Part shown: in pieces, positions 1-6,358 of the stretch
How positions within the stretch are numbered: position 1 is the stretch's first letter
Layout: every line of letters begins with the position of its first letter
Assembly: GCF_900198195.1 (NCBI RefSeq)
Contig: NZ_LT899436.1
Coordinates: forward strand, 806,001 to 870,000
Source: Tenacibaculum jejuense
GTDB lineage: Bacteria > Bacteroidota > Bacteroidia > Flavobacteriales > Flavobacteriaceae
Direction of reading: 5' to 3'
Length of the DNA: 64,000 nt
Position numbers and translations under genes: made by a program
Notes under the pieces: generated by a model
Seen by the model: the letters and a program-made list of their open reading frames with translations, nothing else
Database searches by the model: none
What the model was told of the DNA's origin: nothing

Positions 1-1779
1 AATGATGCAATATTTTACATAACAGCAACGCCTTTTGAAGCTATGCGTATTAATAATGTAGCAGATGTTAATTCTGCAAACAATGTTACATCGTCTTATG
101 ATGGAGGATTAGAGAGTAATGGTAAGTTGGCACAACTAATAGCAAAAAGAAACTTAAAAAGAAGTAAAAGCAAAACCTACAGGAATTTAAAAGAATTCCA
201 GCCTAGATTTCAGAAAGAATTATTGATGAGCAGAGGAGGTACAAGTATAATTAACTATTTACCTTCAACGGGAATGTATGGTGTAGAAACGGCTTCTGTT
301 TCTAGTCCAGATGATTTGATAGGAATTACGAATGCAAAAGAAGTTTTTGCTGCTGATTATTACGACGGGAATAATAGAGTGTCAGCTATTTTAGCAACAA
401 AGACAGAAGGAACTGTTTATGATCATTCAAAAGCTATTTGTGATCGTTTAAATAGTTCATCAGTAGAAGATGTAAGAACTGTGATATCTAGAGGTCACAA
501 AATGGTGAGTTCAAAAATAAAAAGAGCAAACGGACTTATAGAGTATACAGTTGGCTTTTCAATTAAGGTAGGCAGTGTAGAAAATGAATTACATAGCTAC
601 TGGAATATAGAGCAATATCCGTTAGGAGATTATTATAACTTTCAAGTATGGGGAAGTACTTATGCCCAAGTTTTTTCAAATGTGAATTATATTTTAGATA
701 CTTTTTCTAGAGAGAAAAGCTTAATAAGTAATAGAGATAATACTATTCTTCCTTCAGTATTTGTTAGCTCAGGGAAATATGCGAACGGAAAACTATTCTT
801 AAACATTATCAATAAGGAAGGTGTTAATGAAGTTGTTTTTAATGGAAACATACAAAGTACAGAAATTGCTTCAGTAGCAAATTATTCTGAAATGTTAAGT
901 TTATCTGGTGAAAGGAAAGAATCTTTAGAGATTGAAACTGGTGTTTTATTTGATATAGGTTTTTCTTTAAAGGCACCAAATTCTAGTGCGATTGACGGAT
1001 TGTATTTAGCTGATGGACCTTGGGGGTTAGATTATCTTGATGAATACGCAACTGTTACTAATTTTGATGTTCAAAATGAAGATGTTTACGATGAAGAAGG
1101 AACGTATGAAATCAATAGAAATATTATTGTTCAAGGTGAAGTAAAAGGGAATATTAATGTATTTAGACATGTGTTACCTGGTGATCAAACATTAAAAGTA
1201 GATTCTTATAACTATATATCTTTTGAAATGAAGACAACGAATACAATAGAAGTTGTATTAATGACTGAAGATTTAAGTGATTGGAACAATAGATTGAGGT
1301 ATGTGATACCAGCAGACTCAAATCAAGAAATATATAACGTCCCGTTTTCAGATTTTAAAGATGCCGAAGGAAATAGTAGAGAGATTGAAGATGTAAAAAC
1401 AATTGTTTTTTCAATTATGGGAGATTATCAAAATACAGTATCATACGATGTGAGTATCAAAAATCTAGCTTTTAAAGAAAATGCTTTAACGTTATCAATT
1501 AATGATTTTGACACTACAATGAATAACTCAAAATTGATTAATTATCCGAATCCCTTTAAAACAATGACAACTATAAGGTTGCCAAAACAGGCTAATGAAG
1601 TAAGTTTAAAAGTTTTTGATTTATTAGGAAGAGAAGTTTACTATAAAAAAATAGAAACAAAAGGGATAGAAAAGAGAGAGGTTGCTTGTAGTCCTAATTT
1701 AACAACAAAAGGAGTGTATAAGTATATTGTAGTAGATGATTATGGTTATAAGTATAAAGGAACTTTTATTTCAGAATAG
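1..1779 (+). CDS. C-terminal part of a T9SS-secreted protein (5'-truncated)
   Basis: The reading frame is open from base 1, so the gene begins before the window; the ATG at 43 is only the first internal Met. The last ~75 residues form a type A T9SS sorting domain: a NYPNPF motif, a VFDLLGREV-type strand and a closing KGTFIS strand. The protein is therefore expected to cross the outer membrane by the type IX system and be released or anchored at the surface. A segment around nt 1195-1480 alternates hydrophobic strands like a carbohydrate-binding beta-sandwich (CBM11/CIA30-like), but this is a weak impression. The rest matches no family I know, so substrate and activity are unknown. A tRNA gene with its own promoter follows. 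Confidence 0.8.
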   Translation, partial: NDAIFYITATPFEAMRINNVADVNSANNVTSSYDGGLESNGKLAQLIAKRNLKRSKSKTYRNLKEFQPRFQKELLMSRGGTSIINYLPSTGMYGVETASVSSPDDLIGITNAKEVFAADYYDGNNRVSAILATKTEGTVYDHSKAICDRLNSSSVEDVRTVISRGHKMVSSKIKRANGLIEYTVGFSIKVGSVENELHSYWNIEQYPLGDYYNFQVWGSTYAQVFSNVNYILDTFSREKSLISNRDNTILPSVFVSSGKYANGKLFLNIINKEGVNEVVFNGNIQSTEIASVANYSEMLSLSGERKESLEIETGVLFDIGFSLKAPNSSAIDGLYLADGPWGLDYLDEYATVTNFDVQNEDVYDEEGTYEINRNIIVQGEVKGNINVFRHVLPGDQTLKVDSYNYISFEMKTTNTIEVVLMTEDLSDWNNRLRYVIPADSNQEIYNVPFSDFKDAEGNSREIEDVKTIVFSIMGDYQNTVSYDVSIKNLAFKENALTLSINDFDTTMNNSKLINYPNPFKTMTTIRLPKQANEVSLKVFDLLGREVYYKKIETKGIEKREVACSPNLTTKGVYKYIVVDDYGYKYKGTFISE

Positions 1780-1839
1780 TTAAAGTGTAAAATTTTCAAA
1801 AAAAATGAAGTTTGTGTTTTTTTATACAAACTTTGTTTT

Positions 1840-1847
1840 TATATTTG
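1840..1847 (+). promoter_or_regulatory. -7 box of tRNA-Gln promoter
   Basis: TATATTTG matches the Bacteroidota sigma-A -7 consensus TAnnTTTG and lies 12 bases before the tRNA. A TTTG at 1811-1814 could be the -33 element, but the spacing (25 nt) is a little long. Confidence 0.6.
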
Positions 1848-1859
1848 CACCCACAAAAT

Positions 1860-1930
1860 TGGCCTATGGTGTAATGGTAACACACCGGTTTTTGGTACCG
1901 ATATTCAAGGTTCGAGTCCTTGTAGGCCAA
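1860..1930 (+). tRNA. tRNA-Gln (anticodon TTG)
   Basis: A complete cloverleaf can be drawn by hand. The acceptor stem TGGCCTA (1860-1866) pairs with TAGGCCA (1923-1929). The D arm contains TAATGGTAA, the anticodon loop TTTTGGT gives anticodon TTG, and the T arm is CAAGG-TTCGAGT-CCTTG. The discriminator is A and no CCA is encoded. The decoded codon is CAA (Gln). Confidence 0.95.
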
Positions 1931-1931
1931 C

Positions 1932-1966
1932 AAAATCCTTCAAATTATATTTGAAGGATTTTTTAT
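1932..1966 (+). terminator. Rho-independent terminator after tRNA-Gln
   Basis: A 13-bp perfect stem, AAAATCCTTCAAA (1932-1944) with TTTGAAGGATTTT (1950-1962), has a 5-nt loop and runs into a T tract. It sits directly behind the tRNA. Confidence 0.8.
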
Positions 1967-2076
1967 TTGAATAAAACTTAAAGAAAAAGTACAATAATTA
2001 TATAAAAATCTACTTTTAATTAAATTATCTTTAAAATCTAAGGGTTTTGTCTACAAAATAATTTAATTTACCTTAT

Positions 2077-2084
2077 TATATTTG
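2077..2084 (+). promoter_or_regulatory. -7 box for response regulator gene
   Basis: TATATTTG fits TAnnTTTG and lies 61 bases upstream of the ATG at 2146. No well-spaced TTG -33 element is seen. Apart from this box, the palindrome at 2113-2126 and the tRNA terminator, the stretch 1967-2145 shows nothing. Confidence 0.55.
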
Positions 2085-2112
2085 TCCTACATTTAAATTA
2101 ATTAACCTCCGG

Positions 2113-2126
2113 CTGTACTTGTACAG
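2113..2126. promoter_or_regulatory. Palindrome CTGTAC-TT-GTACAG in the response-regulator leader
   Basis: A perfect 6-bp inverted repeat with a 2-bp centre lies between the -7 box (2077-2084) and the ATG (2146). It could be an operator for a dimeric regulator, possibly the encoded protein itself. Its function is inferred from position only. Confidence 0.4.
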
Positions 2127-2145
2127 TAATAAATTTAAAAGAAAA

Positions 2146-2778
2146 ATGAAAGTATTTATAACTGATGACCATGAGTTAATCATTGATGGCATACAGGCTG
2201 TTCTTAAAACTTCGGTTCATCAAGTAGTAGGCTCAGCAAAAACAGGATCAGAACTTTTACATTGGTTAGATCATAATGAATGTGATGTTGTGATTTTAGA
2301 TTTAAAACTTCCAGATATGTCTGGATTAGAAGTTTTAAAAAAGGTTTTTGGAAGAGAAAATGCTCCAAAATTTTTAATTGTTTCAGGATCTTATGATGCC
2401 AAACAAATTCAAGAAACAATTTTGTTGGGAGCTTCGGGATATTTGTCTAAAGTAGAGCTTAGTAAAGAATTAGATGAAGCTCTTTTGAAATTAAGTCAAG
2501 GAAAACGTTTTTATACAGATTCTGTTATTGATGTAATAATTTCCAGACAATTAGAGCAAGATAATCTGATAACTCTACAGAGTATTTTATCACCAAGAGA
2601 AGCACAAGCACTCCAAATGCTTACCGATAATATGGAAACTTGTGATATATGTGATGAAATGAGAATAACAAAAAGTTCGTTTAATACATTGATTTCCAGA
2701 ATGACAAAAAAATTAAAAGTCAAAAGGAAAATAGGATTAGTGGTGTTAGCGATAAAACATAAATTCAATGTAGGATAA
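2146..2778 (+). CDS. LuxR/NarL-family response regulator
   Basis: A 210-aa DNA-binding response regulator. The N-terminal receiver domain has the acidic pair D7-D8, the phosphoacceptor D52 in VVILDLKLP, S80, and K102 in YLSK. The C-terminal ~65 residues form a LuxR-type helix-turn-helix that opens with LSPREAQALQML and ends in a long recognition region rich in Lys. I chose the ATG at 2146, so the protein begins MKVFITDD as receivers normally do. An in-frame TTG at 2119 would add nine residues but lies inside a palindrome. No sensor kinase is adjacent, so its partner is unknown. It probably acts as a phosphorylation-dependent transcription factor in the cytoplasm. Confidence 0.9.
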   Translation: MKVFITDDHELIIDGIQAVLKTSVHQVVGSAKTGSELLHWLDHNECDVVILDLKLPDMSGLEVLKKVFGRENAPKFLIVSGSYDAKQIQETILLGASGYLSKVELSKELDEALLKLSQGKRFYTDSVIDVIISRQLEQDNLITLQSILSPREAQALQMLTDNMETCDICDEMRITKSSFNTLISRMTKKLKVKRKIGLVVLAIKHKFNVG

Positions 2779-2843
2779 ACAAAGTAAATAGGGCTTTAAT
2801 TTTTTTAATTTTAGTGGTTTATAAAATTTAAATCACATTAATT

Positions 2844-3026
2844 ATGAAAAATTTATTCAAAACCCTAGTAGTAGTAACTTTATTAAGCTTTGTTTCATGT
2901 ACAGAAAACCAAGAAATAGTTACCAATAATGGACAAATCATTGACTCAGAACAACACGCAGTCAAAAAAGATGATATCACAGAAAATCAAGGAGGAGACA
3001 AAGAGCCAGACCTTGATGAAGATTAG
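2844..3026 (+). CDS. Small lipoprotein
   Basis: A 60-aa protein with a lipoprotein signal peptide (MKNLFKT, hydrophobic core, lipobox FVSC with Cys20). The short, very acidic mature part ends in DKEPDLDED. It is too short to carry an enzyme domain. Its end overlaps the start of the next gene by 11 nt, so the two are probably translated together. No family is recognised. It could be a real small envelope lipoprotein or the remnant of a longer one. Confidence 0.6.
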   Translation: MKNLFKTLVVVTLLSFVSCTENQEIVTNNGQIIDSEQHAVKKDDITENQGGDKEPDLDED

Positions 3027-3687
3027 ATCTGTAGTGATGTACTTTTTATTAGGTCTTACTATAGCTTCTTTATTCTTTGCTTTTGAGTTTTTAGAAGGAG
3101 AAAGTAATGCAACAATTCTCGCGAAGAAACAAGCACTAGTAGATAAAAAAGAAAACTCAAAAGAGTTGGCTAAGATAAAAGCATATGTAGAAAAACATAA
3201 TCCAGAACTTTACAGTGAATATTTACAGGCGAACCAAACTTTGAAAAAGTCAAGATTAGAGTATAATCAGTCTGTTGAAAGTGATAAGTTTTTAGGATTT
3301 AAAAATTTTAAAATGTTTGCATACAGCTTTTTCCCGACTCTTCTATTGTTATTCTATGTTATATATCACTTGTATTTAACAACAAAAAGTAAAAAAAGTA
3401 ATCTAGGTGTAAAGTTAATACACAAAGTTTTTTTGCTGTATTTAAGTACAAGGTTGTACTGGGCTTTTCAACCAGCAGCAGATTTAAGTAAAGGAGAATA
3501 CTATATCTTAGCAATAATAACAACAGTTTTAGTTTCTTTTTCAGTTTGGTTGTTTCATAAAAAAGAACTGACTTGGAACCGAAAAGTAAAAAAGAAACTA
3601 ATGAAAGTATCTTATTATGCTATGGTCAATTGTGAAGAAGATAAAGCCGAAGATATGGCGAAAATTATAGAGCAACCTATTAAATAG
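3016..3687 (+). CDS. Inner-membrane protein of unknown function
   Basis: A 223-aa protein beginning MKIRSVVMYFLLG, where the first membrane segment starts at once. Further hydrophobic segments are near YSFFPTLLLLFYVIYHLYL and YYILAIITTVLVSFSVWLFH. A charged coiled-coil-like stretch (residues ~30-90, Lys/Glu/Gln-rich) separates the first two and is probably periplasmic or cytoplasmic. I preferred the ATG at 3016 over the in-frame ATG at 2929, because the longer form would put a hydrophilic tail ahead of the first helix and overlap the lipoprotein gene by nearly 100 nt. The C-terminus ends near a bidirectional terminator. No function can be assigned. Confidence 0.65.
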   Translation: MKIRSVVMYFLLGLTIASLFFAFEFLEGESNATILAKKQALVDKKENSKELAKIKAYVEKHNPELYSEYLQANQTLKKSRLEYNQSVESDKFLGFKNFKMFAYSFFPTLLLLFYVIYHLYLTTKSKKSNLGVKLIHKVFLLYLSTRLYWAFQPAADLSKGEYYILAIITTVLVSFSVWLFHKKELTWNRKVKKKLMKVSYYAMVNCEEDKAEDMAKIIEQPIK

Positions 3688-3696
3688 AAATCAAAT

Positions 3697-3725
3697 AAAA
3701 ACCGACTTTAGAGTCGGTTTTTTTT
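3697..3725. terminator. Bidirectional terminator
   Basis: ACCGACT (3701-3707) pairs with AGTCGGT (3712-3718) around a 4-nt loop, with an A run before and a T run after. It lies between two convergent genes that end at 3687 and 3729, so it can serve both. Confidence 0.85.
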
Positions 3726-3728
3726 ATT

Positions 3729-4319
3729 TTAGAATAATTTGTTAGTTCTTAAAATAGCTTTTACATGATAATCTACAATACGATTTCTTCCTTCCCTTGT
3801 ATTTAATAAAGTGCTAAACTCCTCAAAATTATCCATAAAAAAACTTTCGGTAAGTATTGCTGGCATTTGAGTTTTCATTAATACATAAAATTTTTCCTCT
3901 TTATCAAGATCACCATCACTAAAATCAGTTCTTAGTTTTCTGTTTGGAAATTCTTTCTGGTATTCTTCCCCAAAAATAGTTGCAATCGCATCACTTCTAG
4001 TATTTCCTAGTGAAGTGAAGATTTCACTTCCGTGTCCACCACCAGCATTTGAGTGGATACTTAAATAGAAACATTCGTTTTTAGGGTATTTATTAGCTCT
4101 ATTTACTCTAGTTTCCAAAGTAACATCGCGATATTCAGGAGTGATATTTACATAGGGTATTTTTAATCTAGTTAATTCTTGGGCGATTCCACTTACTATA
4201 GCTCTATTAAATTCTCCTTCATAAATTATACCTTTATTACCCCAATCTTTTCGCTTTCCTGGAGTTTGATATTCCCCATTAATTAAGCCTCCGTGACCAT
4301 TATCTAATAATACAATCAT
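3729..4319 (-). CDS. N-acetylmuramoyl-L-alanine amidase (Amidase_3)
   Basis: A 196-aa Amidase_3-family enzyme that cleaves the bond between N-acetylmuramic acid and L-alanine in peptidoglycan. The zinc ligands are visible as H9 (LDNGHGG), E36 (GEFN) and H89 (YLSIHSN), and the catalytic Glu is E158 in AILTESFFMDN. The catalytic domain is essentially the whole protein. There is no signal peptide, membrane anchor, SPOR or LysM domain. That is unusual for a housekeeping amidase, which must reach the periplasm, and is more like a phage or tailocin lysin or a protein released by lysis. No phage genes flank it. The gene is convergent with the membrane protein at 3016-3687. Confidence 0.88.
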   Translation of the reverse strand: MIVLLDNGHGGLINGEYQTPGKRKDWGNKGIIYEGEFNRAIVSGIAQELTRLKIPYVNITPEYRDVTLETRVNRANKYPKNECFYLSIHSNAGGGHGSEIFTSLGNTRSDAIATIFGEEYQKEFPNRKLRTDFSDGDLDKEEKFYVLMKTQMPAILTESFFMDNFEEFSTLLNTREGRNRIVDYHVKAILRTNKLF

Positions 4320-4441
4320 ATCAATTAATTTTGTTTTTCTGTAAAAATATGGCTTAGATATTAGTTGGTTGTTAGGAAAAACCTAAAAAAGAAACAGGAT
4401 AATCCCTGAAAAATAAGTTAAAAGCTAATGTTTTTCTTTAC

Positions 4442-4472
4442 TTGCTTAGTATATTATAAGTTATTATATTTG
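4442..4472 (+). promoter_or_regulatory. Promoter of the rimP-nusA-infB operon
   Basis: A -33 TTG (4442-4444) and a -7 TATATTTG (4465-4472) are separated by 20 nt, the usual Bacteroidota spacing. Transcription should start near 4479, leaving a ~55-nt leader that contains the hairpin at 4500-4518. Confidence 0.75.
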
Positions 4473-4499
4473 CACAGAAATTCTCGATAAGATAATTGC

Positions 4500-4525
4500 A
4501 GGGGACACACAGTCCCCTCTTTTTA
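4500..4525 (+). terminator. Terminator-like hairpin (possible attenuator) in the rimP leader
   Basis: AGGGGAC (4500-4506) pairs perfectly with GTCCCCT (4512-4518) across a 5-nt loop and is followed at once by CTTTTT. It has the form of an intrinsic terminator but lies between the operon promoter and the rimP ATG, so it would stop most transcripts unless overcome. It is very GC-rich against its AT-rich surroundings. Because nusA encodes a termination factor, autoregulation through this site is an attractive inference. Confidence 0.65.
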
Positions 4526-4533
4526 TACCTAAA

Positions 4534-4995
4534 ATGAATCAAGACAAAGTAAAAGAATTATTACAAGAAGCGTTAGATGAGAATCCAACATTATTCCTTA
4601 TCGAATTACAATTTCTTGCTAATAATAAGATAAAGGTAATAGTTGATGGAGATTCTGGTGTTCCTTTAAGTGAATGTGTTAGAATTAGTAGAAATATCGA
4701 GCACAATCTAGATAGAGAAGAGGAAGATTTTTCATTAGAAGTTACCTCTCCAGATATATCTCATCCTTTAAAAGTTAAGAGACAGTACAATAAAAATCTT
4801 AACAGAACATTAAAGGTAAAGACAGAAGATAAAGAAGTGGAAGGTGTGTTGTCTGAAGTGAATGAAGATAACATTATCTTGAAATGGAAAACAAGAGAGC
4901 CTAAACCAGTTGGTAAAGGAAAACATACAGTAGAGAAAATAGCAGAAATACTGTATAAAGATATTAAAGAAGCAAAAGTGAAGATTATATTTTAA
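4534..4995 (+). CDS. rimP: Ribosome maturation factor RimP
   Basis: A 153-aa RimP (DUF150) protein needed for late assembly of the 30S subunit in the cytoplasm. The N-terminal alpha/beta domain carries the family's IKVIVDGDSGVPLSECVRISRNIE stretch, where the Asp-Gly and the following helix are conserved. A C-terminal Sm-like beta-barrel has the family pattern TSPDISHPLKVKRQYNKNLNRTLKV. Length is normal. It is the first gene of the classic rimP-nusA-infB operon, 10 nt before nusA. Confidence 0.96.
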   Translation: MNQDKVKELLQEALDENPTLFLIELQFLANNKIKVIVDGDSGVPLSECVRISRNIEHNLDREEEDFSLEVTSPDISHPLKVKRQYNKNLNRTLKVKTEDKEVEGVLSEVNEDNIILKWKTREPKPVGKGKHTVEKIAEILYKDIKEAKVKIIF

Positions 4996-5005
4996 CCGTA
5001 AGAAA

Positions 5006-6262
5006 ATGGAGAACATTGCATTAATTGAGTCATTTTCAGATTTTAAAGACAATAAAAGTATAGACAGGGTAACACTAATGTCTATATTAGAAGAGGTATT
5101 TCGTTCAGCATTAAAACGTAAGTACGGTTCTGATGATAACTTTGATATTATTATAAATCCAGATAAAGGAGATTTAGAAATTTGGAGAAATAGAGTTGTT
5201 GTTGCAGATGGAATGTCTGAAGATGATAATGAAGAAATAGAACTTTCTGAAGCGAGAAAAATCGAGCCTGATTTTGAAATAGGAGAAGATGTTTCTGAAG
5301 AGGTAAAGTTAATTGATTTAGGAAGAAGAGCAATTCTTGCATTACGTCAAAATTTAATCTCAAAAATACACGAGCACGATAGTACTAATGTATTTAAACA
5401 GTTTAAAGATTTAGAAGGAGATATTTATAGTGCAGAAGTGCATCATATTCGTCATAATGCAGTAATTTTACTCGATGATGAAGGAAATGAAATTGTATTG
5501 CCTAAAACAGAACAAATACGTTCTGATTTCTTTAGAAAAGGAGATGCTGTAAGAGGAGTAATAAAAAAGGTAGAGCTAAAAGGAAACAAACCTTCAATAA
5601 TTTTATCTAGAACTTCACCGAATTTCTTGGTAAAACTATTTGAACAAGAAATACCTGAGGTTTTTGATGGTTTAATTACAATCGAAGGTGTGGCAAGAAT
5701 TCCTGGTGACAAAGCAAAAATAGCAGTAGATTCTTATGATGATAGAATTGATCCTGTTGGAGCTTGTGTTGGAGTAAAAGGTTCTCGTATACATGGAATA
5801 GTTCGTGAGTTAGGTAACGAAAATATAGATGTTATCAATTACACAAAAAACGAGCAGTTATACATATCAAGAGCGTTAAGTCCTGCTAAAGTTACTTCTG
5901 TAGAGATTATTAAGTTCGATGAGGAGAAAAATGGTAAGAAAGGACGTGTAAATGTACTTTTAAAACCAGAGGAAGTTTCTAAAGCAATTGGTAGATCGGG
6001 AGTAAATATTCGTTTAGCAAGTCAGTTAACAGGATATGAAATTGATGTACAAAGAGAAGGAATTGAAGAGGAAGATGTAGAATTAACAGAATTCTCTGAT
6101 GAAATAGAAGCATGGGTAATTGAAGAATTTAAGAAAATCGGTTTAGATACAGCTAAAAGTGTCTTAGAGAAAGATGTAGTTGAGCTTGTAAAAAGAACTG
6201 ATTTAGAAGAAGAAACAATTGTCGATGTTCAAAGAATTCTTAGAGAAGAATTCGAAGAATAG
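5006..6262 (+). CDS. nusA: Transcription termination/antitermination factor NusA
   Basis: A 418-aa NusA, which binds RNA polymerase and modulates pausing, termination and antitermination. Visible parts in order are an N-terminal RNAP-binding domain (ALIESFSDFKDNK to ~residue 125), an S1 domain (~130-200, GDIYSAEVHHIRHNAVILL), and two KH domains. The KH domains carry the signatures GACVGVKGSRIHGIVRELG and LKPEEVSKAIGRSGVNIRLA. An acidic tail follows. The C-terminal acidic repeats typical of E. coli are not both present, as is usual outside gamma-proteobacteria. It starts 10 nt after rimP. Two perfect hairpins follow before infB. Confidence 0.97.
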   Translation: MENIALIESFSDFKDNKSIDRVTLMSILEEVFRSALKRKYGSDDNFDIIINPDKGDLEIWRNRVVVADGMSEDDNEEIELSEARKIEPDFEIGEDVSEEVKLIDLGRRAILALRQNLISKIHEHDSTNVFKQFKDLEGDIYSAEVHHIRHNAVILLDDEGNEIVLPKTEQIRSDFFRKGDAVRGVIKKVELKGNKPSIILSRTSPNFLVKLFEQEIPEVFDGLITIEGVARIPGDKAKIAVDSYDDRIDPVGACVGVKGSRIHGIVRELGNENIDVINYTKNEQLYISRALSPAKVTSVEIIKFDEEKNGKKGRVNVLLKPEEVSKAIGRSGVNIRLASQLTGYEIDVQREGIEEEDVELTEFSDEIEAWVIEEFKKIGLDTAKSVLEKDVVELVKRTDLEEETIVDVQRILREEFEE

Positions 6263-6277
6263 ATAAATCATAAGGTT

Positions 6278-6332
6278 TGTTGATTCCTCAAAAATCAACA
6301 GCATGTTTTCTTAAAAAGAACTAGAAAACATG
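6278..6332 (+). other. Two tandem perfect hairpins between nusA and infB
   Basis: TGTTGATT (6278-6285) pairs with AATCAACA (6293-6300). CATGTTTTC (6302-6310) pairs with GAAAACATG (6324-6332). Neither is followed by a T tract, so they look like RNA processing or stability elements, not terminators. They fill most of the 96-nt gap, which holds no obvious promoter. Confidence 0.5.
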
Positions 6333-6358
6333 ATCAATATAAAGTATAATAACTATTT

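Noticed and set aside
2119..2145. TTG-start extension of the response regulator
   Set aside because: The TTG lies inside a palindrome, and the ATG at 2146 gives the normal receiver N-terminus.
2929..3015. N-terminal extension of the membrane protein at 3016
   Set aside because: It would overlap the lipoprotein gene by almost 100 nt and place a polar tail before the first helix.
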